From Aequorivita sublithincola DSM 14238 (lineage in GTDB: Bacteria; Bacteroidota; Bacteroidia; Flavobacteriales; Flavobacteriaceae): a DNA stretch of 64,000 bases. A program made the translations under genes and the position numbers. Within the stretch, counting starts at the first letter, position 1; each line of letters opens with the position of its first letter. This document shows, piece by piece, positions 40,123 to 47,938 of the stretch. The stretch lies in assembly GCF_000265385.1 (NCBI RefSeq), contig NC_018013.1, positions 2,507,001-2,571,000 on the forward strand. The letters run 5' to 3'. A model generated the notes under the pieces. That model ran no database searches and was not told the origin of the DNA. It saw only the letters and a program-made list of their open reading frames with translations.

Positions 40123-41189
40123 TGAAACAGTTGTTGCATCCAAATTTTAAATTAAACAGCGAGGCTTTTTCTTCTTCGGAAGCGTTAAAGAAACATGCGA
40201 AATTTCTATGCGAAAAAGGGAAGAATGATGAAACCACCATTGGGAAATTTATTTCTGAATGGTTAGATGAAAATGATTTCATTACTGTAAAAACCTCAGG
40301 TTCTACAGGAGTTCCAAAAGAAATTAAACTTCAAAAAAACCACGTTTTTAACAGTGCAGAAGCTACGACAACTTACTTCGATTTAAAGGAAGAAACTAAA
40401 GCATTACTATGCCTTCCTTCAGAATATATTGCTGGAAAGATGATGTTAGTCCGTGCAATGACGGGGGGTTGGGATTTACACACGGGGGCGCCAGATAAGA
40501 ATCCTTTGGAAAATGCTAACGACGATTTTGATTTTACGGCAATGGTTCCATACCAAGTTTTTCATTCTTTATCAGATTTACATAATGTGAAAAAACTTAT
40601 TGTTGGTGGAGGAGCAATTCCGTGGAAGTTGGAGGAACAACTACAAAAAATCAAAACGCAAGTTTTTGCAACCTACGGAATGACTGAAACCATCAGTCAT
40701 ATCGCGGTTCGACCTGTTAATGGAGTTGGTAAATCTGTTGTTTTTTCGGCACTTCCGAAAGTGAATTTTTCACAAACTGAAAATGGTTGTTTGCAGATTC
40801 ACGCTTCAGAAATCTCGGAAGAAATGGTTGTTACCAATGATGTAGTTGAATTAATTTCTTCAACTTCATTCAAGTTTTTAGGAAGAATTGATAATGTGAT
40901 AAATACTGGCGGCGTAAAAGTGCATCCCGAAACAGTTGAAGAAAAGCTTTCTCAACACATAAATCAGCAATTTTTTATCGCTTCAGAAAAAGATGATGCT
41001 TTAGGAGAACAAGTAATTTTAATTGTTGAAACGGATGAAAATATATCGCTAGAAAACTTTTACGAAGCATTCCAAAACATTTCTAATTTCGAAAAACCTC
41101 GAAAAATCTACACTTTGTCTAAATTTCATTACACTGAAACTGGTAAAATAAAACGGGCGGAAGTATTGAAAACTCTTTTCGGAAATTAG
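40122..41189 (+). CDS. menE: o-Succinylbenzoate-CoA ligase (MenE-like)
   Basis: A 355-residue AMP-dependent synthetase that activates o-succinylbenzoate with ATP and CoA. The P-loop is VKTSGSTGVPKEI (residues about 58-70). ATYGMTETISHIAVRP carries the Y-G-M-T-E core, then GRIDNVINTGGVKVHPETV and the C-terminal catalytic Lys in TGKIKRAEV. It is shorter than usual ANL enzymes, as found for flavobacterial MenE, because the N-terminal part is reduced. The start is GTG at 40122, overlapping the CPBP stop by one base. The operon context supports the MenE role. Confidence 0.9.
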   Translation: MKQLLHPNFKLNSEAFSSSEALKKHAKFLCEKGKNDETTIGKFISEWLDENDFITVKTSGSTGVPKEIKLQKNHVFNSAEATTTYFDLKEETKALLCLPSEYIAGKMMLVRAMTGGWDLHTGAPDKNPLENANDDFDFTAMVPYQVFHSLSDLHNVKKLIVGGGAIPWKLEEQLQKIKTQVFATYGMTETISHIAVRPVNGVGKSVVFSALPKVNFSQTENGCLQIHASEISEEMVVTNDVVELISSTSFKFLGRIDNVINTGGVKVHPETVEEKLSQHINQQFFIASEKDDALGEQVILIVETDENISLENFYEAFQNISNFEKPRKIYTLSKFHYTETGKIKRAEVLKTLFGN

Positions 41190-41217
41190 TTTTTCAGAAA
41201 TTTCTCAAAGCCCAACT

Positions 41218-41715
41218 TTAAACTAAAGGGTGGTCTCCTTGTTGAAATTCATATTTTAAACTTCCTTCCAACTTTAAATCGCTTTCAACTTTGTCTTTAG
41301 TAGGTCTTTGCATAATGAGCCAGCCTAGAAGTAGTACGGAAAAAATTAAGTAGTACTGATTCCCTTCATTCATAAATGCCACAATTCCCAAGAAAGCGGG
41401 GCCTTCTAAAAGCGCATACCTTATGACGGAAGCAGATTGAAAACCGTTGAGTTTTTCCCTTAACGTTTTCATTGAGGCTAATCCTTTAAGCATATTTCCG
41501 TAAAGATAATTGCCCGCCAATATTCCTGCAACGGCCATAAATGGAACTACAAAATACATTACATCGCCAGTATAATTCAAATTCAATTGTTGGTTTTTGG
41601 TTTGTAAAAACATCATTACACCAAACACTAGCACTCCAGCGGTCAAGGCGGTATGAATAAGTTTAAAAGTTCTTAAAAATGATTTTGGGGTAATTGAAGG
41701 TGTATCTTTTTCCAT
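41218..41715 (-). CDS. Uncharacterised membrane protein (165 aa)
   Basis: A protein with four predicted transmembrane helices (LIHTALTAGVLVFGVMMFLQ, then YFVVPFMAVAGILAGNYLYG, then ALLEGPAFLGIVAFM, then YYLIFSVLLLGWLIM). Charged ends are short. I recognise no characterised family. It is convergent with menE and lies 38 bp upstream of the glycosyltransferase on the same strand. Confidence 0.78.
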   Translation of the reverse strand: MEKDTPSITPKSFLRTFKLIHTALTAGVLVFGVMMFLQTKNQQLNLNYTGDVMYFVVPFMAVAGILAGNYLYGNMLKGLASMKTLREKLNGFQSASVIRYALLEGPAFLGIVAFMNEGNQYYLIFSVLLLGWLIMQRPTKDKVESDLKLEGSLKYEFQQGDHPLV

Positions 41716-41753
41716 GCTTTTTATAGAATATAATATTGCTGAAAAGTTTCCTA

Positions 41754-42509
41754 TTAAAGTTTCCTATATTTATTCCAAATTATAAACAACTCAATCGGAG
41801 CGTATAAAAAATTCCCTAGTTTTAATTTTGAACCAGGAATATCAGTCCATTTAGATAATGGATGTTCGTAAATCATATTTACATTATTTGGGAAGTACGC
41901 TTTCCATCTAAAAAGCAATTCTACATCAAAAAGCCATTTACTTATAAACTCTTCTTTGAAAAGCTCAAAAACCACAGATTTATGAATTAATTTAATTCCG
42001 CATTGGGTGTCGTACACAGGCTCATTGAGTAAGGAACTTACAAATGTTGCGAAAATTCTTCCTAAATAATGTCTTCTTTTTTTCCGCTTAATATTCGCTC
42101 CCAAACGCGCAAGTCTAGCACCCATCAAAAATTTGATGTTTTTATTTTTTTGAAGAATGCTTAAAAAATCAGATATTTCAGCAAGTGGAACGGACAGATC
42201 TGCGTCCAAATAACCTATAAACTCATAATTTTCTGTATTGCCTTTGTTTGCTAGTACGCCACTTCTTATAGCTTCAGCTTTGCCAACATTTTTTTCAAGA
42301 GAAAGAAAAGAAAAGTGTTGCATTTTCTTAGAAAGCTCTTCAATCACTTTTATCGTCTGATCTTGACTTCCGTCATTTACAAATAGAAAATGCACATTTG
42401 GGTTGTCCTTTCCGAATTGTAAAAATGCTTCCGATTTTAACCTGAATTCTTCATTATAACAGGGTATAACGAGTAAAACCTTTATTGTTGACAGATAGCT
42501 ATTATCCAA
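41754..42509 (-). CDS. Glycosyltransferase family 2 (polyprenyl-phosphate sugar synthase-like)
   Basis: A 251-residue GT2 enzyme. LLVIPCYNEEFRLKSEAF is the N-terminal signature. FLFVNDGSQDQTI is the first Asp motif, IGYLDADLSVPL is the D-x-D metal-binding element, and YDTQCGIKLIHKSVVFELF is the T-x-C-G element of dolichyl/polyprenyl-phosphate mannose synthases. WLFDVELLFRWK carries the acidic acceptor motif. It has no membrane helices, so it would act on a membrane lipid from the cytoplasmic side. No ATG precedes the conserved start; TTG at 42509 is used. Sugar and acceptor are not known. Confidence 0.9.
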   Translation of the reverse strand: MDNSYLSTIKVLLVIPCYNEEFRLKSEAFLQFGKDNPNVHFLFVNDGSQDQTIKVIEELSKKMQHFSFLSLEKNVGKAEAIRSGVLANKGNTENYEFIGYLDADLSVPLAEISDFLSILQKNKNIKFLMGARLARLGANIKRKKRRHYLGRIFATFVSSLLNEPVYDTQCGIKLIHKSVVFELFKEEFISKWLFDVELLFRWKAYFPNNVNMIYEHPLSKWTDIPGSKLKLGNFLYAPIELFIIWNKYRKL

Positions 42510-42538
42510 TACTTTGTTATTTATTGATTTGGATGATT

Positions 42539-44182
42539 TTAAACCTGAATAACCCCCATATTAAATGGCTTTTCAATAGGTGCGTGATTAGCGGCTTCAA
42601 TACCCATAGAAATCCATTTTCTAGTGTCCAAAGGATCAATTACTGCATCAGTCCAAATTCTAGAAGCTGCGTAATAAGGGGAAATTTGCCTGTCGTAGCG
42701 CGCTTTAATTTCTTCGAACATTGCTTTTTCAACTTCGGGAGTGATTGTTTCACCTTTCTTTTTAAGCGAAGCAGTTTCTATTTGAAGCAAAACTTTGGCA
42801 GCGCTGTTTCCGCTCATTACGGCAAGTTCAGCACTTGGCCAAGCTACAATTAATCGTGGGTCGTAAGCTTTTCCACACATTGCATAATTACCTGCACCGT
42901 AACTGTTTCCTAGTATAACTGTGAATTTTGGAACCACACTGTTACTAACGGCATTCACCATTTTAGCACCGTCTTTTATAATTCCGCCGTGCTCGCTTTT
43001 ACTGCCCACCATAAATCCAGTAACATCTTGCAAAAAGACAAGTGGAATTTTCTTTTGATTACAATTTGCTATAAAACGAGTGGCTTTGTCCGCACTGTCG
43101 CTATATATAACTCCGCCAAACTGCATTTCGCTAGGTTTGGTTTTTGCCTTTGTGGTTTTTACCAAAGTACGTTGATTAGCTACAATTCCCACAGCCCAAC
43201 CGTCAATACGAGCGTAACCTGTTAAGATTGTTTGTCCATATCCTTCCTTGTATTCTTCAAAATCACTATCGTCAACGAGGCGTTTTATAATTTCACGCAT
43301 ATCGTATTGTTCGGCTCTAGACTTTGGCAGAATTCCGTATATGTCATCTTGTTTTTCTTTTGGCTTTAAAGCTTTTTCACGGTTGAAGCCAGCTTTGTCA
43401 TAATCTCCAATTTTAGAAATAATATTTTTTATTTTGTCGAGTGCATCTTTATCGTCCTTTGCTTTGTAATCCGTAACGCCACTTACTTCGCAATGAGTTG
43501 TTGCGCCGCCAAGTGTTTCGTTATCGATGGTTTCACCTATTGCTGCTTTTACTAGATAGCTTCCTGCAAGGAAAATACTTCCGGTTTTATCAACGATTAA
43601 AGCTTCATCACTCATAATTGGTAGATATGCACCACCAGCAACACAACTGCCCATAACGGCGGCAATTTGGGTGATTCCCATACTGCTCATCACGGCGTTA
43701 TTTCTAAAAATTCTTCCGAAGTGTTCCTTATCGGGGAAAATTTCGTCTTGCATAGGAAGGTAAACTCCAGCACTATCCACCAAATAAATAATTGGCAAAC
43801 GGTTTTCAATTGAAATTTCCTGCGCACGAAGATTTTTTTTCGCAGTAATAGGAAACCAAGCGCCTGCTTTTACAGTGGCATCATTAGCAACAACAATACA
43901 TTGCTTTCCTTTCACATAACCAATTTTCACAACCACGCCGCCACCTGGTGCGCCGCCGTGTTCTTCATACATTCCGTCGCCAGCAAAAGCGCCGATTTCT
44001 ATACTCGGTTTCTTTTCGTCGAGCAAATATGCAATGCGTTCACGGGCCGTTAATTTGCCTTGAGAATGCTGTTTGTCAATTCTTTTCTGACCTCCGCCAA
44101 GTTTTACTTTGGCCAGTCTGTTTCGCAAATCGGAAACTAAAAGTTTATTGTGATCTTCGTTTTTGTTAAAGTTTAAATCCAT
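42539..44182 (-). CDS. Acyl-CoA carboxylase beta subunit (carboxyltransferase)
   Basis: A 547-residue carboxyltransferase that moves CO2 from biotin to an acyl-CoA, most likely methylcrotonyl- or propionyl-CoA. The acyl-CoA oxyanion regions are seen in VVANDATVKAGAWFP and GGAYLPIMSDEALIVDKTGS. The second crotonase-like half shows IPLVFLQDVTGFMVGSKSEH and GNSYGAGNYAMCGKAYDPRL, then AELAVMSGNSAAKVL. The ending ISPYYAASRIWTDAVIDPLD is common to methylcrotonyl-CoA carboxylase beta subunits. No biotin carboxylase gene is adjacent, so the alpha subunit must be elsewhere. The gene stands alone on the minus strand. Confidence 0.9.
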   Translation of the reverse strand: MDLNFNKNEDHNKLLVSDLRNRLAKVKLGGGQKRIDKQHSQGKLTARERIAYLLDEKKPSIEIGAFAGDGMYEEHGGAPGGGVVVKIGYVKGKQCIVVANDATVKAGAWFPITAKKNLRAQEISIENRLPIIYLVDSAGVYLPMQDEIFPDKEHFGRIFRNNAVMSSMGITQIAAVMGSCVAGGAYLPIMSDEALIVDKTGSIFLAGSYLVKAAIGETIDNETLGGATTHCEVSGVTDYKAKDDKDALDKIKNIISKIGDYDKAGFNREKALKPKEKQDDIYGILPKSRAEQYDMREIIKRLVDDSDFEEYKEGYGQTILTGYARIDGWAVGIVANQRTLVKTTKAKTKPSEMQFGGVIYSDSADKATRFIANCNQKKIPLVFLQDVTGFMVGSKSEHGGIIKDGAKMVNAVSNSVVPKFTVILGNSYGAGNYAMCGKAYDPRLIVAWPSAELAVMSGNSAAKVLLQIETASLKKKGETITPEVEKAMFEEIKARYDRQISPYYAASRIWTDAVIDPLDTRKWISMGIEAANHAPIEKPFNMGVIQV

Positions 44183-44218
44183 TGAAAATATATATTTAGG
44201 CTAAAATACGAAATGCAA

Positions 44219-44260
44219 CAAAGTTTTAAGTTTAAAGTTCAAAGTTTTAAGTTTAAAGTT
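44219..44260. repeat. Two perfect 21-bp tandem repeats
   Basis: CAAAGTTTTAAGTTTAAAGT plus T occurs twice head to tail (44219-44239 and 44240-44260). AT-rich repeats of this kind are frequent in flavobacterial intergenic DNA. No link to the 21-bp array at 1954 is seen; the words are unrelated. Confidence 0.75.
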
Positions 44261-44357
44261 ATAAGTCAACCATATCAAGGGCATACGACTTCCGTCACCC
44301 GTCACCTAACACCCGTCAAAAAACTATGACATTTTGTTAACGAAAATCCATTATATA

Positions 44358-44388
44358 TTGCCGATATTTGTTTTTGCACTTAAATTTG
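44358..44388 (+). promoter_or_regulatory. Promoter of the 60-aa membrane protein
   Basis: TTG at 44358-44360, 20 bp, then TAAATTTG (fits TAnnTTTG) at 44381-44388. The start codon is 32 bp downstream at 44420. Confidence 0.6.
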
Positions 44389-44419
44389 CACCGTAAAATC
44401 AACTAAAGAATATTAGACT

Positions 44420-44602
44420 ATGGGAATGAATAAAAATACTGTACTGGCTTGGGCCACTTTTATAATGATGGTTGTTGGCGTAGTCCTGATTGCCTTGGGA
44501 GCTTTCCGATATGACGATGTTGCAGGTTGGGGTTTTGCCGCCGTAGGCATTGGTTTCTTCGCTATCGCTTGGGTTTTTAACGCATTAAAAGGCAGGGTAT
44601 GA
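44420..44602 (+). CDS. Small flavobacterial membrane protein (CAL67264-like family)
   Basis: A 60-residue protein with two membrane helices (WATFIMMVVGVVLIALGAF and FAAVGIGFFAIAWVFNAL) joined by a short polar turn (RYDDVAGWG). The sequence fits a small conserved flavobacterial family (CAL67264-type) of unknown function; I recall the family by pattern, not by search. It has a promoter at the right distance. A frame of similar length on the opposite strand is its shadow. Confidence 0.8.
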   Translation: MGMNKNTVLAWATFIMMVVGVVLIALGAFRYDDVAGWGFAAVGIGFFAIAWVFNALKGRV

Positions 44603-44694
44603 GCAAGATAACTGCCATTAATCACATATAAATATGATTTATTTGGCTTCCTCACAAACTAATAGATTCACAAACTCACAAATTACCACATAAA

Positions 44695-46386
44695 ATGTCC
44701 GACGATAAAAAAGTAATTTTCTCAATGTCTGGGTTGACTAAAACCTATCAGAATGCCCAGACTCCAGTACTTAAAAATATATATTTAAGCTTCTTCTACG
44801 GTGCCAAAATTGGTATTCTCGGTCTTAACGGAAGTGGTAAATCCACGTTATTGCGAATCATTGCAGGCGAAGAAAAAAACTATCAAGGTGATGTGGTTTT
44901 CGCTCCGGGATATACAGTTGGTTATCTAGAACAGGAGCCAAAGTTGGACGAAACTAAAACAGTTCTTGAAGTTGTAAAAGAAGGCGTACAGGAAGTGGTT
45001 GATATTCTTGATGAATACAACAAGATAAACGATATGTTCGGCTTGCCAGAAGTTTATGAAAATCCAGCAAAGATGGATGAACTTATGGAAAAACAAGCGA
45101 AACTTCAAGATAAAATTGATGCCACAAACGCTTGGGAACTTGACACTAAACTAGAAATAGCTATGGATGCCTTGCGAACTCCAGAACCTGATAAACTTAT
45201 TAGCGTTCTTTCAGGAGGAGAAAAACGTCGTGTTGCACTTTGTAGACTTCTTCTAAAAGAACCAGACGTACTATTATTAGATGAGCCAACAAACCACTTG
45301 GATGCTGAAAGTGTTCATTGGTTGGAACACCACCTTTCCGAATATAAAGGAACCGTGATTGCTGTAACCCACGATAGATATTTTCTAGATAATGTGGCAG
45401 GTTGGATTTTGGAATTGGACAGGGGAGAAGGCATTCCTTGGAAAGGGAATTATTCTTCTTGGTTAGATCAAAAATCGAAAAGATTAGCACAAGAATCCAA
45501 AATAGCTGGAAAACGTCAAAAGACATTAGAGCGAGAGTTGGAATGGGTTCGTCAAGGTGCGAAAGGTCGTCAAACAAAACAAAAGGCGCGTTTACAGAAT
45601 TACGACAAACTTTTAAGCCAAGACCAAAAACAATTGGACGAAAAGCTGGAAATATACATTCCGAATGGACCACGTTTGGGAACCAATGTTATTGAAGCCA
45701 AAGGCGTTTCAAAGGCATTTGGAGATAAACTACTTTATGAAGATTTGAATTTCAAACTTCCGCAAGCAGGAATTGTTGGAATTATTGGACCAAATGGTGC
45801 TGGTAAAACCACCATTTTCAAAATGATTATGGGTGAAGAAGCACCTGATAAAGGAACTTTTGAAATGGGTGAAACTGCCCAAATAGCCTACGTTGACCAA
45901 GCACATTCAAATATTAATCCTGATAAAACTATTTGGGAAAACTTCAGCGATAGCCAGGAATTGATTATGATGGGAGGTCGTCAAGTTAATTCACGCGCAT
46001 ATTTAAGTCGATTTAATTTCAGCGGAAGTGAGCAGAACAAAAAAGTTTCTATGCTTTCGGGTGGGGAACGAAATCGTTTGCATTTGGCGATGACTTTAAA
46101 AGAAGAAGGAAACGTGCTTTTATTGGATGAGCCAACAAACGATTTGGACGTAAACACGCTTCGTGCTTTGGAAGAAGGTCTTGAAAACTTCGCAGGTTGT
46201 GCAGTTGTTATTAGCCACGACCGTTGGTTTTTAGACAGAATTTGTACACACATTCTTGCTTTTGAAGGCAATAGTGAAGTATATTATTTTGAAGGAGGTT
46301 TTAGCGAGTATGAAGAAAATAAAAAGAAACGTTTGGGCGGAGATTTAATGCCAAAACGAATTAAATACAAAAAATTGATACGTTAA
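44695..46386 (+). CDS. ettA: Energy-dependent translational throttle protein EttA
   Basis: A 563-residue ABC-F protein with two ATP-binding domains that binds the ribosomal E site and links translation to ATP level. Domain 1: Walker A GLNGSGKST, signature LSGGEKRRVAL, Walker B VLLLDEPTNHLD. Domain 2: GPNGAGKTT, LSGGERNRLHLA and VLLLDEPTNDLD. The arm between them (residues about 245-320, with the basic EWVRQGAKGRQTKQKARLQN stretch) and the EttA-type length support this assignment over resistance-type ABC-F proteins. No transmembrane part is present. A small lipoprotein gene follows after 3 bp. Confidence 0.95.
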   Translation: MSDDKKVIFSMSGLTKTYQNAQTPVLKNIYLSFFYGAKIGILGLNGSGKSTLLRIIAGEEKNYQGDVVFAPGYTVGYLEQEPKLDETKTVLEVVKEGVQEVVDILDEYNKINDMFGLPEVYENPAKMDELMEKQAKLQDKIDATNAWELDTKLEIAMDALRTPEPDKLISVLSGGEKRRVALCRLLLKEPDVLLLDEPTNHLDAESVHWLEHHLSEYKGTVIAVTHDRYFLDNVAGWILELDRGEGIPWKGNYSSWLDQKSKRLAQESKIAGKRQKTLERELEWVRQGAKGRQTKQKARLQNYDKLLSQDQKQLDEKLEIYIPNGPRLGTNVIEAKGVSKAFGDKLLYEDLNFKLPQAGIVGIIGPNGAGKTTIFKMIMGEEAPDKGTFEMGETAQIAYVDQAHSNINPDKTIWENFSDSQELIMMGGRQVNSRAYLSRFNFSGSEQNKKVSMLSGGERNRLHLAMTLKEEGNVLLLDEPTNDLDVNTLRALEEGLENFAGCAVVISHDRWFLDRICTHILAFEGNSEVYYFEGGFSEYEENKKKRLGGDLMPKRIKYKKLIR

Positions 46387-46389
46387 ATT

Positions 46390-46839
46390 ATGTGGAAAAA
46401 TATTGCAATTTTATCTTTATTAATCATAGTTTCTTCCTGCGGAAGTAAAAAAACATTGGTTAATTCTGAAAAAAATAAAACTGATAACGTAACCACCCTT
46501 GAAGGTGTTAACATGGCTTACAAAAGTCTAGGAAATGATATGGGTTCAATACATCTTCAGCTTTTCGAAAACAATACTTTCAAATTCAACATGAAAGTAT
46601 TTGCTTCTGAAGATGACGATGATGGAAAATCTACCAACATTGATACCAAAGGGACCTATACAAATGATGGCGATTGGAAAATACTGAGCTTTAAAAATCC
46701 TAAATTTTCACTTGCCGCAATTTTTGATTCCCAATATGGAGATGCTTCATATTTTAAAGTTTTAGACAACCAAACTGTTAAGATAAATACTTCGAAAGAA
46801 GCGCTGCCGGTTTGGGGTATAGTTTGTGAAAAACAATAA
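46390..46839 (+). CDS. Small lipoprotein of unknown function
   Basis: A 149-residue protein with a short signal peptide and lipobox (LLIIVSSCGSKK, Cys at 17). The mature part is beta-rich (SLGNDMGSIHLQLFENNTFK, then KVFASEDDDDGK, then TYTNDGDWKILSFKN), which recalls small lipocalin-like or NlpE-like barrels in flavobacteria. No function can be given. It follows ettA with a 3-bp gap, but this need not reflect a shared role. A strong terminator follows. Confidence 0.8.
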   Translation: MWKNIAILSLLIIVSSCGSKKTLVNSEKNKTDNVTTLEGVNMAYKSLGNDMGSIHLQLFENNTFKFNMKVFASEDDDDGKSTNIDTKGTYTNDGDWKILSFKNPKFSLAAIFDSQYGDASYFKVLDNQTVKINTSKEALPVWGIVCEKQ

Positions 46840-46880
46840 AATGTATTTTTAACAAAGTACTTTTTTTCGATCTTAAAGCT

Positions 46881-46936
46881 ATTTGGCATTTTAGTTTCTC
46901 TAATTTAGAGAAGATTAAAATGCCAAATTTTTTTTC
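46881..46936 (+). terminator. Strong bidirectional terminator
   Basis: ATTTGGCATTTTA at 46881-46893 pairs perfectly with TAAAATGCCAAAT at 46916-46928, with a second inner stem (TTCTCTAA/TTAGAGAA) and a run of T on the plus strand. It lies between the convergent lipoprotein and oxidoreductase genes. Confidence 0.9.
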
Positions 46937-46955
46937 TACTATAACTTAAAATAGA

Positions 46956-47930
46956 CTAATCCATCGTTAATAAAATTTTCCCGATGTGCTCGCTGCTTTC
47001 CATTAATTTATGTGCTTCTGAAGCATCTTCCAAAGGGAATTTTTTATAAATAATAGGTCGTATTTTTTCTGAATGAAAAAGTGGCCAAATGTTTTTTTCA
47101 ACTTCTTTGGCAATTTGTGTCTTTACTTGCGCTGATTGAGGTTTTAGAAAACTTCCGGTTAGGATTAGATTTTTTGCCATAATGGTGCGCAGGTTTATAT
47201 TTACCTCATTACTTTTCATTCCATTTATATTAATGAGGCGTCCTTTTGTGTTCAGGATTTCGAGATTTTTTTGAGTATAGTCTCCACCCACCATATCTAA
47301 AATGACATCAATTTTCTCGTCTTTTAAAACATCCTCAAAAGCTTCTTTTTTGTAGTTTATTACACTTCCAAGATCCATATTATTTAGAAAATCAACTTTC
47401 TTGTCCGTTCCTGCGGTGGTATAAATTTTTGAACCCATTGCTTTTGCCATTTGCAAACCCATAGTGCCAATGCCACTAGTGCCACCGTGAATTAGCAGTT
47501 TTTCACCTGGCTGAAGTTTACCCAACTGAAATACATTAAACCAAACAGTGAAAACGGTTTCAGGAAGTGCAGCTGCATCCGTGAGACTTATTCCTTCAGG
47601 TATAGTAAGGCAGTGCGAGCTTTCTACGGCAACATATTCAGCATAGCCGCCCCTTGTGATGAGTGCGCAGACTTTATCACCAATTTTTTTATCTGAAACG
47701 TCCTCGCCAATTTCTATAATTTCTCCTGAAACTTCCAGCCCTGGAATTATTGTTCCATTAATTTCTTTGCCGTATGTACTCGTATTTTTGCGCGTTATAA
47801 CATCGCTCCGATTAACTCCTGCTGCTTTTACCTTAATAAGAACCTCGCTTTTCTGTGGTTTTGGCCGAGGTGATTCCTTGATTTGCAACACTTCGGGTCC
47901 ACCGGATTTTGTAATGTGAATGGCTTTCAT
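46956..47930 (-). CDS. NAD(P)H quinone oxidoreductase, PIG3/QOR family
   Basis: A 324-residue medium-chain dehydrogenase/reductase. The N-terminal GroES-like part (residues about 25-120) lacks the catalytic zinc cysteines, as in quinone reductases. The Rossmann part has LLIHGGTSGIGTMGLQMAKA, then KIYTTAGTDKKVDFL and VILDMVGGDYTQKNLEIL. This matches the PIG3/zeta-crystallin-like group, which reduces quinones with NADPH. It is cytoplasmic. The oxidoreductase start lies eight bases from the end of the large T9SS gene on the same strand; whether they share a transcript is not known. Confidence 0.9.
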   Translation of the reverse strand: MKAIHITKSGGPEVLQIKESPRPKPQKSEVLIKVKAAGVNRSDVITRKNTSTYGKEINGTIIPGLEVSGEIIEIGEDVSDKKIGDKVCALITRGGYAEYVAVESSHCLTIPEGISLTDAAALPETVFTVWFNVFQLGKLQPGEKLLIHGGTSGIGTMGLQMAKAMGSKIYTTAGTDKKVDFLNNMDLGSVINYKKEAFEDVLKDEKIDVILDMVGGDYTQKNLEILNTKGRLININGMKSNEVNINLRTIMAKNLILTGSFLKPQSAQVKTQIAKEVEKNIWPLFHSEKIRPIIYKKFPLEDASEAHKLMESSEHIGKILLTMD

Positions 47931-47938
47931 AAGTGTAT

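Noticed and set aside
44413..44655. 80-aa frame opposite the 60-aa membrane protein
   Set aside because: It is an antisense shadow of a well-formed two-helix protein with a promoter.
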